Part shown: positions 41,693 to 49,591 of the stretch, in pieces
Position numbering within the stretch: position 1 is the stretch's first letter
Layout: each line of letters opens with the position of its first letter
From: Paractinoplanes brasiliensis
GTDB taxonomy: Bacteria > Actinomycetota > Actinomycetes > Mycobacteriales > Micromonosporaceae
Assembly: GCF_004362215.1 (NCBI RefSeq)
Contig: NZ_SNWR01000002.1
Coordinates: 2,356,001 to 2,420,000 of the forward strand
Reading direction: 5' to 3'
Length of the DNA stretch: 64,000 nt
Notes under the pieces: generated by a model
What the model saw: only the letters and a program-made list of their open reading frames with translations
Database searches by the model: none
What the model was told of the DNA's origin: nothing
Position numbers and translations under genes: made by a program

Positions 41693-42225
41693 GTCATGAC
41701 GCCGTCCGCGTCGGCCCAACCGGCCGTGTGGTCGTAGGCCGCGCAGATGCCGTGCAGGGCCATCATCACGGCGCCGCTGCCCACGTCGGCGCGGACGGTT
41801 CCGGCGCTGACGGCGGCGGCCAGCAGGTCGTCGATGACCCGGCCCAGGGCCTCGGCGCCCTCGGCCGGCGTGCCGGCGCCGGCAGCCATGAGCGTCGCCA
41901 GGGTGCGGGCCAGACCCTCGTTGGAGCGCAGGTGGGCGACGAACCCGCGCAGGAACGCCTCCAGCGCCTCGTCGGCGGGCAGGCGGGCCTGCAGCTCGCG
42001 GCCGCGGGCGCACATCGCGGCGAGTTCCTCGTGGTAGACCGCCTCGGCCAGGGCCTGGCGGGTCGGGAAGTGGCGGTAGAGCGTGCCGGTGCCCACGCCG
42101 GCCAGCTTGGCGAAGTCGTCGAAGCGCAGGTCAAAGCAGCCGCCGGCGAAGAGCTCGCGGGCCTTGGCGATCAGGGCGTCGCGGTTGCGGCGGGCGTCGG
42201 CGCGCAAGGGCTTGGCGTCGGTCAC
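41653..42225 (-). CDS. TetR-family transcriptional regulator
   Basis: This 190-residue protein has an N-terminal TetR HTH (about 13-60, LIAKARELFAGGCFDLRFDD ... VGTGTLYRHFPTR) and an all-helical ligand-binding domain. It starts at GTG 42225, 11 bases from the divergent ATG at 42237. An imperfect 12-base inverted repeat (42218-42229 and 42245-42256) overlaps both starts and might be its operator, though coding constraint also shapes it. The divergent gene is an incomplete reductase, so the original regulatory target may be partly lost. Confidence 0.88.
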   Translation of the reverse strand: MTDAKPLRADARRNRDALIAKARELFAGGCFDLRFDDFAKLAGVGTGTLYRHFPTRQALAEAVYHEELAAMCARGRELQARLPADEALEAFLRGFVAHLRSNEGLARTLATLMAAGAGTPAEGAEALGRVIDDLLAAAVSAGTVRADVGSGAVMMALHGICAAYDHTAGWADADGVMTLVLAGLRVQPAA

Positions 42226-42236
42226 GGTGGCCTCAC

Positions 42237-42860
42237 ATGCCGCTCACCGCGATCGAGCAGCTGCCCGCCGATCAGGTGGTCTGGGGCTTCCCCGGGGCCG
42301 GCGGCGGCTTCGACCAGGACGACAGGCTGACCGGGTCCCTGCTGCCCGTCGTCTTCTTCGGCACCCTCGACGCCTACAACCATCAGACGGAGCGCGGCCG
42401 GGCCGCACGCGAGGTGTTCCGCGGGGCCGGGTTCCGGATCGGGGAGAGCTCCGACTTCCGCGGCTGGCTGCTGGTCCACTTCGTGCAGAACGCGGGCCTG
42501 CACACGCAGACCCTGCGGCTGGGCGACATGTCCAAGCTGACCACCCAGGACGTACGGGAGGCCATCCTCGCCACCCGCGAACTGTTCCCCCTGCTCGAGG
42601 CCCGCGGCGTCGACCTGCGACGGCACCGCGGCGAGCTGCTGCCCTTCACCGCGCCTGTCCGGCTGGCCGCACCCGCCCTGGCCCTGCTGGTCACCCGATT
42701 CCCGCCGACGCGCCGGGTGATGACGGCCCACGCCAACCCGGAGGAGCTGCGGGCGGTCTGCCGCGACACCCTGGCCGAGGCGCGGCGGCTGGGCGTGCCG
42801 GCGCCACGGCTGGAGGCGGCCGAGCCGTGGTTCACCGAGACCGGGCGTTTCAAAAATTAG
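42237..42860 (+). CDS. Truncated ketopantoate-reductase-like protein lacking the NADP-binding domain
   Basis: This 207-residue protein matches the middle and C-terminal part of ApbA/PanE-type reductases. It starts at DQVVWGFPGAGGGFDQDD, normally the segment after the Rossmann domain, and continues through the helical substrate domain (LLPVVFFGTL ... GMxHF-like WLLVHFVQNAGLH). The GxGxxG dinucleotide motif and about 100-120 N-terminal residues are absent. No coding remnant is possible upstream because the divergent TetR gene begins 11 bases away. The frame is intact, so it is either a recent deletion product or a stand-alone domain. It is unlikely to be an active reductase. Confidence 0.65.
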   Translation: MPLTAIEQLPADQVVWGFPGAGGGFDQDDRLTGSLLPVVFFGTLDAYNHQTERGRAAREVFRGAGFRIGESSDFRGWLLVHFVQNAGLHTQTLRLGDMSKLTTQDVREAILATRELFPLLEARGVDLRRHRGELLPFTAPVRLAAPALALLVTRFPPTRRVMTAHANPEELRAVCRDTLAEARRLGVPAPRLEAAEPWFTETGRFKN

Positions 42861-42931
42861 TGCTGTAGTGAACCTTTTTCTCCACGGGTCCGTACAACAC
42901 GTCGACGCCCGTCGACGCCGTGGAGGTACCG

Positions 42932-43648
42932 ATGCTTCGCCCGACCCTCGCCCGTCGCGCCGCGACGGCCCTGGCCGCGTTCGTGGCGGTGCTGGCCGCG
43001 GCGCCGGGCACGGCCGCCGCCGACCCGGGATTCCCGACACAGCTCAACGCGGCCGACATGTTGCTGCTCAACGGCGTGCGTCAGGCCGGCCTGTGGGAGA
43101 TCCCGGCGGGTCAGATGGCCGCCCAGCGCGGCAGCCCCAAGGTGCAGCAGGTCGGGACGATGATCGCCGAGCAGCACGTGCGGCTGGACGAGCTCGTCGT
43201 CAAGGCCGCGAACGAGCTCGGCGCGACCATCCCCTCCACCCCGACCGCCGAGCAGCAGGGCTGGCTCGGCGAGATGCAGAACGCCAAGGGGCGGCAGTTC
43301 GACCAGATCTTCGTGACCCGGCTGCGGGCCGCACACGGCAAGATCTTCCCGGTGATCGGCGCGGTCCGCGCGTCGACCCGCGACCCGGTGGTCCGCAAGC
43401 TGGCCGACGACGCCAACATCTTCGTGATGAACCACATGAAGATGCTGGAGAGCACCAACCTGGTGCAGTACGAGCGGCTTCCCCCAGCCGCCCTGCCGCC
43501 GGCGCAGGACGTCTCGTCGCTCGGGATCGCCGAGGCCAACGCGGGCATCACCCCGCCGGTGAGCACGACTGTCCTGGTCGGCGTGCTGGTTGTGATGCTG
43601 GGCGTGGCCTCGGTCACCGTCATCCGGATGGTCCGCGCCCGCACGTGA
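42932..43648 (+). CDS. Exported DUF4142 ferritin-like protein with C-terminal membrane anchor
   Basis: This 238-residue preprotein has a signal peptide ending near TAAADPG. A DUF4142 four-helix domain (about 40-185) includes LLLNGVRQAGLWEIPAGQ and AEQHVRLDEL, with His and Glu residues in ferritin-like positions. A hydrophobic helix (about 207-228) and a short basic tail close the protein. It is probably held in the membrane with the domain outside. I chose ATG 42932 because GGAGG lies five bases upstream. The function of DUF4142 is not established. The next gene begins 16 bases downstream. Confidence 0.85.
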   Translation: MLRPTLARRAATALAAFVAVLAAAPGTAAADPGFPTQLNAADMLLLNGVRQAGLWEIPAGQMAAQRGSPKVQQVGTMIAEQHVRLDELVVKAANELGATIPSTPTAEQQGWLGEMQNAKGRQFDQIFVTRLRAAHGKIFPVIGAVRASTRDPVVRKLADDANIFVMNHMKMLESTNLVQYERLPPAALPPAQDVSSLGIAEANAGITPPVSTTVLVGVLVVMLGVASVTVIRMVRART

Positions 43649-43664
43649 CCCGGCGTGCCACAGT

Positions 43665-44492
43665 GTGCGGGTGACAGCGGACCCGGCCCTGCCCCCCACC
43701 GCAGAACCGACCCCGCCACCCGCCACGGACCCGGCCCAGCCACCAGCCACCGCGCCACCCCCGCCACTCGGCACAGACCCGGCCCAGCCACGCGCCGCAG
43801 CGCCATCCCCGCCACCCGCCGCGAGCCCGGCCCCGTCACGCGCCGCAGCGCCACCCCCGCCACCCGCCGCAGACCCGGCCCAGCCACGCGCCGCAGCGCC
43901 ACCCCCGCCACCCGCCGCAGACCCGGCCCAGCCACGCGCCGCAGCGCCGCCCGCCGCCAAACCGGCCCTGTCGCCCGCGTGGGTACAGCCCTCGTCCTCT
44001 GTCGCGGGCCCCGCCCTCTCGCCCGGCGAGGACGAAGTGGTGGGCGCCCTGCTCGCGCTCAGCCGGGCACTCGTCGGCCTGGCCGCCCGCTCGCTGGCCG
44101 ACCTCGACGAGGACGTAACGCTGCAGCAGTACCGGACGCTGGTCTTCCTGGTGTCGTACGGCCCGCAGCGCGTCGTCGACCTGGCCCACGAGCTCGACGT
44201 CACCTCGTCGACGGCCACCCGGTTGTGCGCCCGCCTGGAACGCAAGCACCTCGTGGCCCGGCAGGAGCGCCCCGACGACCGCCGGGCCGCCTGGATCACG
44301 CTGACCGACAGCGGCCGTGAGCTGGTCGGCGCGGTGATGCGCCGGCGCCGCGACACCCTCTCCGAGATGATCGCCGAGCTGTCCCTGACCCGGCCGCTGG
44401 CCCTGGCCGCCACCCTCAACGCCCTCGTCGAAGCAAGCGGCGAACTACCCGACTCGCAGTGGTGGCAGCGGCTGGAGGCGGCACGCCAATAG
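43665..44492 (+). CDS. MarR-family regulator with Pro/Ala-rich repeat N-terminus
   Basis: The 275-residue ORF has a MarR winged-helix domain only from about residue 118 (DEVVGALLALSRALVGLAAR ... VTLQQYRTLVFLV ... VTSSTATRLCARLERKHLV ... RRAAWITLTDSG). Residues 1-110 are a Pro/Ala-rich array of 15-residue units such as DPAQPRAAAPPPPPA, encoded by 45-base repeats at about 43700-43955. Typical MarR proteins are near 150 residues, so either the start is really later (GTG about 44037 is possible) or this is a fusion to a low-complexity tail. It is 16 bases downstream of the DUF4142 gene and probably co-transcribed. Confidence 0.75.
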   Translation: MRVTADPALPPTAEPTPPPATDPAQPPATAPPPPLGTDPAQPRAAAPSPPPAASPAPSRAAAPPPPPAADPAQPRAAAPPPPPAADPAQPRAAAPPAAKPALSPAWVQPSSSVAGPALSPGEDEVVGALLALSRALVGLAARSLADLDEDVTLQQYRTLVFLVSYGPQRVVDLAHELDVTSSTATRLCARLERKHLVARQERPDDRRAAWITLTDSGRELVGAVMRRRRDTLSEMIAELSLTRPLALAATLNALVEASGELPDSQWWQRLEAARQ

Positions 44493-44524
44493 GTGCACCC
44501 ATGCAATGATGTTGCTGCTGGGCC

Positions 44525-44745
44525 GCCGGGCTGCCGGGCGGTGGGCCGCCGGGCGGTGGGCCGCCGGGCGGTGGGCCGCCGGGTGGTGGGCCGCCGGGCT
44601 ACCGGGCTACCGGGCCGCCGGGCTACCGGGCCACCGGGCGGTGGACTGCTGGGCGGTGAACTGCTGGGCGGTGAACTGCTGGGCGGTGGACTGCTGGGCG
44701 GTGGACTGCTGGGCGGTGGACTGCTGGGCGGTGAACTGCTGGGGC
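44525..44745. repeat. 15-base tandem repeats downstream of the MarR gene
   Basis: Copies of gggcggtgggccgcc (about 44533-44592) are followed by mixed gggctaccg units and then seven copies of gggcggtg(g/a)actgct (about 44636-44740). The array keeps two plus frames open but has no credible start or composition for a gene. The rest of 44493-44891 shows no gene or terminator I can support. Confidence 0.85.
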
Positions 44746-44891
44746 CGTAAGCGGCTCGGCGGCGGGCAGCTCCCGGGGCAGACGGCTCGGGCGAAGGGCA
44801 GCTCGGGCGGCAGGCGGAGCGGCTGGGCGGCAGACGGCTTGGGGACGGCTTGGGCGGACGGTAGGGTCGCCGGCCCCGGCCACCCCGCGCG

Positions 44892-46190
44892 TCAGACCGC
44901 CTCGGCGACCGGGCGGCCGAGGCCCGTACGCCGGTTGGCCCGGTCCATCCGCCGCATGACCGGGGTCGCCGCGACTCCGTGCAGCACGACCGAGACCAGC
45001 ACAACGAAGGCGATCATCGCCCAGACCAGGTCGGCGCCGGGGAACTCGGCGTGGGTGAGCGCGTAGGACAGGTAGTAGAACGACCCGATGCCGCGGATGC
45101 CGAATGCCGCGATCACCCAGTGCTCCGAGGTGCACCCGGGCGCGCCGCGCAACGACAAGAAACCGCTGACCGGGCGGATGACGAAGATGAGGACGAGCCC
45201 GGCCAGCGCCGCCGGCCAGGTGAGCGGGGCCAGCAGCCCGCCGACCACCGCGCCGCCGAACAACAGCAGCAGGAGGACGGTCAGCAGACGTTCGGTCTGT
45301 TCGGCGAAGTCGTGGAGCACCTGGTGGTAGTCGTGGGAGCGTTCGGCCGCCCGGATCGCGCGGGCCGCCACGAACACGGCCAGGAACCCGTAGCCCTGCG
45401 CGAGCTCGGCCACCCCGTACGCCAGGAAGGTTGCCGCCAGAGCGAGGAAGCCCTCGGAATGCTTGGCCAGCCGCAGCGACGCCCGCCGGGCCCGGAAGAA
45501 CAACCAGCCCAGCAGCTTGCCGGAGAGCAGCCCGGCCACGACGCCCACGACGAGCCGGTACAGCAGGTCCTTCCAGGCCCACTCCCCCACCCAGCCCCAC
45601 CCGGCCGTGCCCGCCATGGCGATCGCCGCGTAGACGAACGGGAAGGCGAGCCCGTCGTTCAGGCCGGCCTCCGAGGTGAGCGCGAACCGCACCTCGTCCT
45701 CGGAGTCCTCCTCGTCGGTGGGTTCGCCCACCTGCACGTCCGAGGCGAGCACCGGGTCGGTCGGCGCGAGCGAGGCCCCCAGCAGAAGGGCGGTGGCGGG
45801 CACCAGACCGGCCCACCACCAGCCCAGCAGCGCCATTGCCGCGATCGTTACCGGCATCGCGATGACCAGCAACCGCCCGGTCGACATCCAGCCGCGGCGG
45901 CTGAACGGACGGTCGATCTTGAGCCCGGCGCCCATGAGCGCGACGATGACGCCGACCTCGGTCAGGTGTTCGGTCACCTTGGGGTGGGCCAGCGGGTCGG
46001 CGTCCGGCAGCCCGATCGGCAGGGCGAACACCAGCATGCCGAGGGCCAGGAAGGCGATCGGCATGGAGAGCGGCCGGCGTTCCAGCACGCGGGGCAGCAC
46101 GCCCGCGAGCAAAGCTCCGAGGCCGACGACGGCGAAGACGACATCAGAGATCTGCACGCCGGACAACTGCCCCGCGACAGCCGGAATCAT
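44892..46190 (-). CDS. CPA1-type sodium (cation)/proton antiporter
   Basis: This 432-residue membrane protein has about 12 hydrophobic helices. It carries the signatures of NhaP-type CPA1 exchangers: SLAPTDPVLASDVQ with the TDP unwound-helix motif, and SEAGLNDGLAFPFV corresponding to the ion-binding ND motif. A conserved FGIRGIGSFYYL segment lies near the C-terminal end. It should exchange Na+ or K+ for H+ across the cell membrane. A much longer in-frame extension upstream is antisense to other genes. I chose ATG 46190, 12 bases after the stop of the VOC gene, making the two a likely operon. Confidence 0.9.
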   Translation of the reverse strand: MIPAVAGQLSGVQISDVVFAVVGLGALLAGVLPRVLERRPLSMPIAFLALGMLVFALPIGLPDADPLAHPKVTEHLTEVGVIVALMGAGLKIDRPFSRRGWMSTGRLLVIAMPVTIAAMALLGWWWAGLVPATALLLGASLAPTDPVLASDVQVGEPTDEEDSEDEVRFALTSEAGLNDGLAFPFVYAAIAMAGTAGWGWVGEWAWKDLLYRLVVGVVAGLLSGKLLGWLFFRARRASLRLAKHSEGFLALAATFLAYGVAELAQGYGFLAVFVAARAIRAAERSHDYHQVLHDFAEQTERLLTVLLLLLFGGAVVGGLLAPLTWPAALAGLVLIFVIRPVSGFLSLRGAPGCTSEHWVIAAFGIRGIGSFYYLSYALTHAEFPGADLVWAMIAFVVLVSVVLHGVAATPVMRRMDRANRRTGLGRPVAEAV

Positions 46191-46201
46191 GCACGCTCGG
46201 G

Positions 46202-46648
46202 TCAGTTGACCTGCAGAATCCAGGTGACGCCGAACCGGTCGGTGAGCATGCCGAAGCCGGGGCTGAACGGCGACGGGCCGAACTTCTCGATGATTTCGGC
46301 GCCGTCGGCCAGTTTGTCCCAGAGCGGGCTGACCTCGTCGGCGGTCTCGCCGGCGACGGCGACGAAGAAGCGCTCGCCGGTCAGCGTCACGCCGTTCTCG
46401 CGGGTGGCGCCGGTCGGCGCGGGCGCCGGGGTGGCCTGGCTGGGCACGTCGTACGCCATGATCCGGAACCCGTTGTCCGCGGTGACCTGGCCGAACACGA
46501 CCTTGTCGGCGTCCGGCAGCTCCTTGGGCATGCCGAAGTCGGCGTACGCGACGGCAGTCAGGACGCCGCCGAAGACCGACTGGTAGAACTCCAGCGCCTG
46601 CCGGGCGTCGCCGCGGAAATTGAGGTGTGTGGTGGTGGTGATCGTCAT
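46202..46648 (-). CDS. VOC-superfamily (PhnB/glyoxalase-like) protein
   Basis: This 148-residue protein starts as MTITTTTHLNFRGDARQAL, followed by FYQSVFGG, the classic beginning of PhnB-type VOC proteins. It ends with a second half-fold, FGMLTDRFGVTWILQVN. The family has a paired beta-alpha-beta-beta-beta fold; the metal ligands seen in true glyoxalases are incomplete here, so the reaction is unknown. The gene is divergent from a WYL-type regulator, and the 61-base gap holds a strong palindrome. That pairing is recurrent in actinomycetes and suggests repression by the WYL protein. It is followed closely by the antiporter gene. Confidence 0.85.
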   Translation of the reverse strand: MTITTTTHLNFRGDARQALEFYQSVFGGVLTAVAYADFGMPKELPDADKVVFGQVTADNGFRIMAYDVPSQATPAPAPTGATRENGVTLTGERFFVAVAGETADEVSPLWDKLADGAEIIEKFGPSPFSPGFGMLTDRFGVTWILQVN

Positions 46649-46663
46649 GGCCCAAGGCTGACA

Positions 46664-46694
46664 GGAGTAGGTGCCAGGATGTGTCACCTACTCC
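46664..46694. promoter_or_regulatory. Palindromic operator between the VOC and WYL genes
   Basis: Arms ggagtaggtg (46664-46673) and cacctactcc (46685-46694) are exact complements. Allowing one mismatch, the arms extend to 13 bases around a five-base centre. The site fills the 61-base divergent gap, so a WYL-regulator dimer bound here would cover both promoters. Confidence 0.8.
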
Positions 46695-46709
46695 GGGCAG
46701 AATCGGAGC

Positions 46710-47657
46710 ATGCCGAAAACCTCCGCGCGGCTCCTGGCCCTGCTCTCCCTGTTGCAGGCGCGCCGGGACTGGCCCGGCACCCTGCTCGCCGAGCGCCTCG
46801 ACATCAGCCTGCGCACGGTGCGCCGCGACGTCGACCGGTTGCGCGAGCTCGGCTACCCCATCGCCGCGGTCAAGGGTCCCGACGGCGGTTACCGGCTCGG
46901 CGCGGGCGCCGACCTGCCGCCGCTGCTGTTCGACGACGACCAGGCCGTGGCGCTCACCATCGCCCTGCAGGTGGCCGCGACCGGCGGGAACGAGGCCGCC
47001 GCGCGGGCGCTCAACACGATCCGCCAGGTCATGCCGGCCCGGCTGCGCAACCGGGTCGCGGCCCTGCGGGTGACGACGGTCGAGCGTCCCGCCACCCGCC
47101 CGCCCGCGGCTGTCGGCGGTGACGTGCTGCTGGCGATCAGCGCGGCCGCCCACGCCCGCGAGGTGCTGCGCTTCGACTACGGTCCCGGCGAGCCGGAGGG
47201 GCCGCCGCGCCGGGTCGAGCCCCACCACGTGATCACCTGGGACGGCCGTTGGTATCTGATCGCCTGGGACCTCGACCGCGAGGACTGGCGCGTTTTCCGG
47301 GCCGACCGCATCACCGTACGGACCCCCAACGGCCCTCGATTCACGCCGCGTGAGCTGCCCGGGGGCGACGTGGCCGCGTACGTGATCGGGAAGTTCCGCG
47401 GCTCGGCGGACGGGAACTGGCCGTGCCGCGGGACCGTGCTGCTCGACCTGCCCGCCGCCACTGTGGCCCGCTACACCCGCGACGGTGTCGTCGAGGAGGC
47501 CGGCCCCGAGCGTTGCCGGCTGACCCTCGGCTCGTGGTCGTGGATCAGCCTCGCCGCCGCCTTCGCCCGTTTCGACGCCGACATGGCGGTGGTGGGGCCG
47601 CCAGAGCTGACCGGCGCTTTCACCCGGCTGGCCGAACGCCTCCGCCGGGCCGGCTGA
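46710..47657 (+). CDS. WYL-domain (YafY/DeoR-like) transcriptional regulator
   Basis: This 315-residue regulator has an N-terminal winged HTH (about 5-60, LLALLSLLQARRDWPGTLLA ... ISLRTVRRDVDRLRELGYPI) and a WYL domain (about 140-215, VEPHHVITWDGRWYLIAWDL ... FRADRI). A C-terminal WCX-type extension (about 230-312) completes it. Such proteins bind palindromes and sense a small molecule or nucleic-acid ligand through the WYL fold. I start at ATG 46710; the longer ORF begins inside the palindromic operator. The divergent VOC gene and the antiporter behind it are the likely targets, plus autoregulation. Confidence 0.9.
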   Translation: MPKTSARLLALLSLLQARRDWPGTLLAERLDISLRTVRRDVDRLRELGYPIAAVKGPDGGYRLGAGADLPPLLFDDDQAVALTIALQVAATGGNEAAARALNTIRQVMPARLRNRVAALRVTTVERPATRPPAAVGGDVLLAISAAAHAREVLRFDYGPGEPEGPPRRVEPHHVITWDGRWYLIAWDLDREDWRVFRADRITVRTPNGPRFTPRELPGGDVAAYVIGKFRGSADGNWPCRGTVLLDLPAATVARYTRDGVVEEAGPERCRLTLGSWSWISLAAAFARFDADMAVVGPPELTGAFTRLAERLRRAG

Positions 47658-47670
47658 GCGAAGCCGGGTC

Positions 47671-47788
47671 CGCAGCGCAGCCGGAAACAGCAGCGCAGCC
47701 AGGACAGCAGCGCAGCCAGGACAGCAGCGCAGCCGGGACAGCAGCGCAGCCGGGACAGCAGGGCAGCCGGGACAGCAGCGCAGCCGGG
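47671..47788. repeat. About 17-base tandem repeats between convergent WYL and sigma-factor genes
   Basis: Six to seven units with the core agcagcgcagcc(a/g)ggac fill the gap between the two convergent stop codons. No coding potential beyond composition is visible and no other element is seen. Confidence 0.85.
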
Positions 47789-48583
47789 TCAGCCGTCGTG
47801 CATCTGCGCCCGGAGCTTGGCCAGCGCCTTGGTGAGCAAGCGCGAGACGTGCATCTGGGACACACCGATCTGCTCGGCGATCTGGCTCTGCGTCAGGTTG
47901 CCGTAGAAGCGCAGGTGCACGATCCGGCGTTCGCGCTCGTCCAGAGTGGCCAGCGCGGGCCCGAGGGCGATCCGGAACTCGGCCGCCTCGAACTCGCGGT
48001 CCTCGCCGCCGAGGGTCTCGCCCAGTTCGGTGGTGCCGTCGGCGCTGACCGGGGTGGACAGGCTGGTGGCGTTGTAGGCGCGGGCACCCTCCAGGCCCTC
48101 CAGCACTTCTTCCTCGGTGACGCCGAGGTGCTCGGCGATGTCGGCGACGGTGGCCGCCCGGCCCAGCGTGTGGCTGAGCGCCGCGTTGGCCGAGGTGATG
48201 GCCAGCCGCATCTCCTGCAGGCGGCGCGGGACCCGGATCGACCAGGTGCGGTCGCGGAAGTGCCGCTTGATCTCGCCGACGATCGTCGGGATCGCGTACC
48301 CGGCGAAGTCGACGCCGCGGTCGGCCTCGAACCGGTCGACCGCCTTGATCAGCCCGATGGTCGCGACCTGGAAGAGGTCGTCGGCGGGTTCCCCGCGGCC
48401 GGCGTAGCGCTGCGCCAGGTGCCGGGCCAGGGGCAGCCAGGCCTCGATCGCGTCGTCGCGCAGCGCCGCCCGCGACGGGTGCCCGGCCGGCAGGGCGGCC
48501 ATCGCCGTGATCAGCTCGCTCGCGGTGTCCGTCTCGGCCCTCTCGGCCGGGCCGGTGCCGGCGGCTGCGGTGGCGACCGTCAT
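47789..48583 (-). CDS. SigB/SigF-family RNA polymerase sigma factor
   Basis: This 264-residue sigma factor has region 2 (DDLFQVATIGLIKAVDRFEA ... FAGYAIPTIVGEIKRHFRDR), region 3 (VPRRLQEMRLAITSANAALS ... VTEEEVLEGLEGA) and region 4 (LDERERRIVHLRFYGNLTQSQIAEQIGVSQMHVSRLL). This is the B/F/G group that directs stress or developmental genes and is usually held by an anti-sigma factor. I chose ATG 48583 because AGGAG lies seven bases before it. No anti-sigma or anti-anti-sigma gene is adjacent, but a SpoIIE-type phosphatase gene at 56195 in the same window could belong to a partner-switch pathway. Confidence 0.9.
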   Translation of the reverse strand: MTVATAAAGTGPAERAETDTASELITAMAALPAGHPSRAALRDDAIEAWLPLARHLAQRYAGRGEPADDLFQVATIGLIKAVDRFEADRGVDFAGYAIPTIVGEIKRHFRDRTWSIRVPRRLQEMRLAITSANAALSHTLGRAATVADIAEHLGVTEEEVLEGLEGARAYNATSLSTPVSADGTTELGETLGGEDREFEAAEFRIALGPALATLDERERRIVHLRFYGNLTQSQIAEQIGVSQMHVSRLLTKALAKLRAQMHDG

Positions 48584-48693
48584 GGTGGAGCTCCTGTTCT
48601 CCTCGGTGACGAGGCTGACTGTGCCCCGTGCCACCCCCACCCCAAACTCCCCCGTACGGGTATGTATGTGACCACCGTGGGTAACGGTGACGC

Positions 48694-49341
48694 ATGACCG
48701 ATGACGTCTCGCTCGACGCTGCCCTGGACCCGCTCGTGCTGGCGCTGGACATCGGCTCGACGGCCACCCGCGGCGGTGTGCACGACGGGTCCGGCCGCCG
48801 GATCCGCGGCCTGCAGCACAAGGTGCCGCACGCCTTCACTGTCGCTCCCGACGGCGCCTCGGTCATCGACCCCGAGCAGGTGACCGCCGAGGTCGAGCAG
48901 GTCCTCGACGTACGCGGACTCCCGCAGCGCCGCGGAGGTGAAGGCGGCCCCGACGCGCTGTTCCGCGGGATGGTCGAGGGGGTGGCACTGACGTATGCGC
49001 GGGTCGCGGACGAGCTGCGTCCCGCCGCGCCGCAGGTGGTGGAGGTCGCGGCGTCGGGCCGGGTCAGCAACGACCAGCCGGAGTGGCTGCAGGTGCTGGC
49101 CGATGTCCTCGGACGACCGGTCACCCACGTGACCCGGAGGCGCGCCACCCAGCGGGGAACGGCGTTGCTCGCGCTCGACGTGCTGGCCCCGGACGTGGAC
49201 CGCGCGCCTCGGACGACCGGGGTGACGTACGAGCCGAACCCGGCGCACGCTGCCTACTACGCGGACCGGCGGGCCCGGTTCGCCGACGCGTACGACACGC
49301 TGGCGGGGGCTCAGGCTCGCTCGTCGGTGCCCGCGGTCTGA
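48694..49341 (+). pseudogene. Internally deleted FGGY (gluconokinase-like) sugar kinase
   Basis: The intact 215-residue ORF joins two ends of an FGGY kinase. Residues 12-70 (LVLALDIGSTATRGGVHDGSG, then HKVPHAFTVAPDG) are the N-terminal phosphate-1 region. Residues about 85-165 (DALFRGMVEGVALTYARV ... VVEVAASGRVSNDQPEWLQ) are the C-terminal adenosine-site region. About 250 residues that normally lie between, including the catalytic Asp region, are missing at around residue 72 (about 48910-48940). The frame is kept. An active kinase is unlikely. It may be a deletion remnant or, less likely, a regulatory sugar or nucleotide-binding protein. Confidence 0.65.
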
Positions 49342-49591
49342 CGCCGGCCCGACTTGTCCGGGTGGCGGCTGCCGCCGTGCGATTTCCCGGTCTCCGGGCG
49401 GGCGCCACCGTCCGGTCCGCTGCCGCACGGCAGGTGCCGCAACTGATACCCCGCAACCCGATCTTCGATCCGGCGGCATCGACCATCCGTCCCGATCTTG
49501 TCGACGTTCCGGCGAGGGACGCTCGGATCAATCGACGACGACCGCTGCCTGTAGCCTTCGCCGGTCCCCCACCCGGAAGGCTCTCCCCCTC
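49342..49591. other. 250-base intergenic stretch, nothing recognised
   Basis: No ORF, strong hairpin or known riboswitch consensus was found between the FGGY remnant and the secreted lysozyme-like gene. I looked for a ydaO-type c-di-AMP motif because of the wall-hydrolase neighbour and did not see it. Confidence 0.5.

Noticed and set aside
42218..42256. 12-base imperfect inverted repeat as TetR operator
   Set aside because: Two mismatches, and both arms overlap coding sequence and start codons, so it could arise by chance; noted only in the TetR entry.
44493..44750. Plus-strand ORF made of GGGLLGGELL repeats
   Set aside because: It consists almost wholly of the 15-base array; open frames there follow from the repeat, and no family or ribosome site supports it.
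46191..49148. In-frame N-terminal extension of the antiporter ORF to 1418 residues
   Set aside because: It runs antisense through the WYL and FGGY genes and through the VOC and sigma-factor genes in another frame; the antiporter begins at 46190.
49342..49591. ydaO-type c-di-AMP riboswitch before the lysozyme-like gene
   Set aside because: Position is typical for one, but the conserved core and pseudoknot elements were not found by eye.
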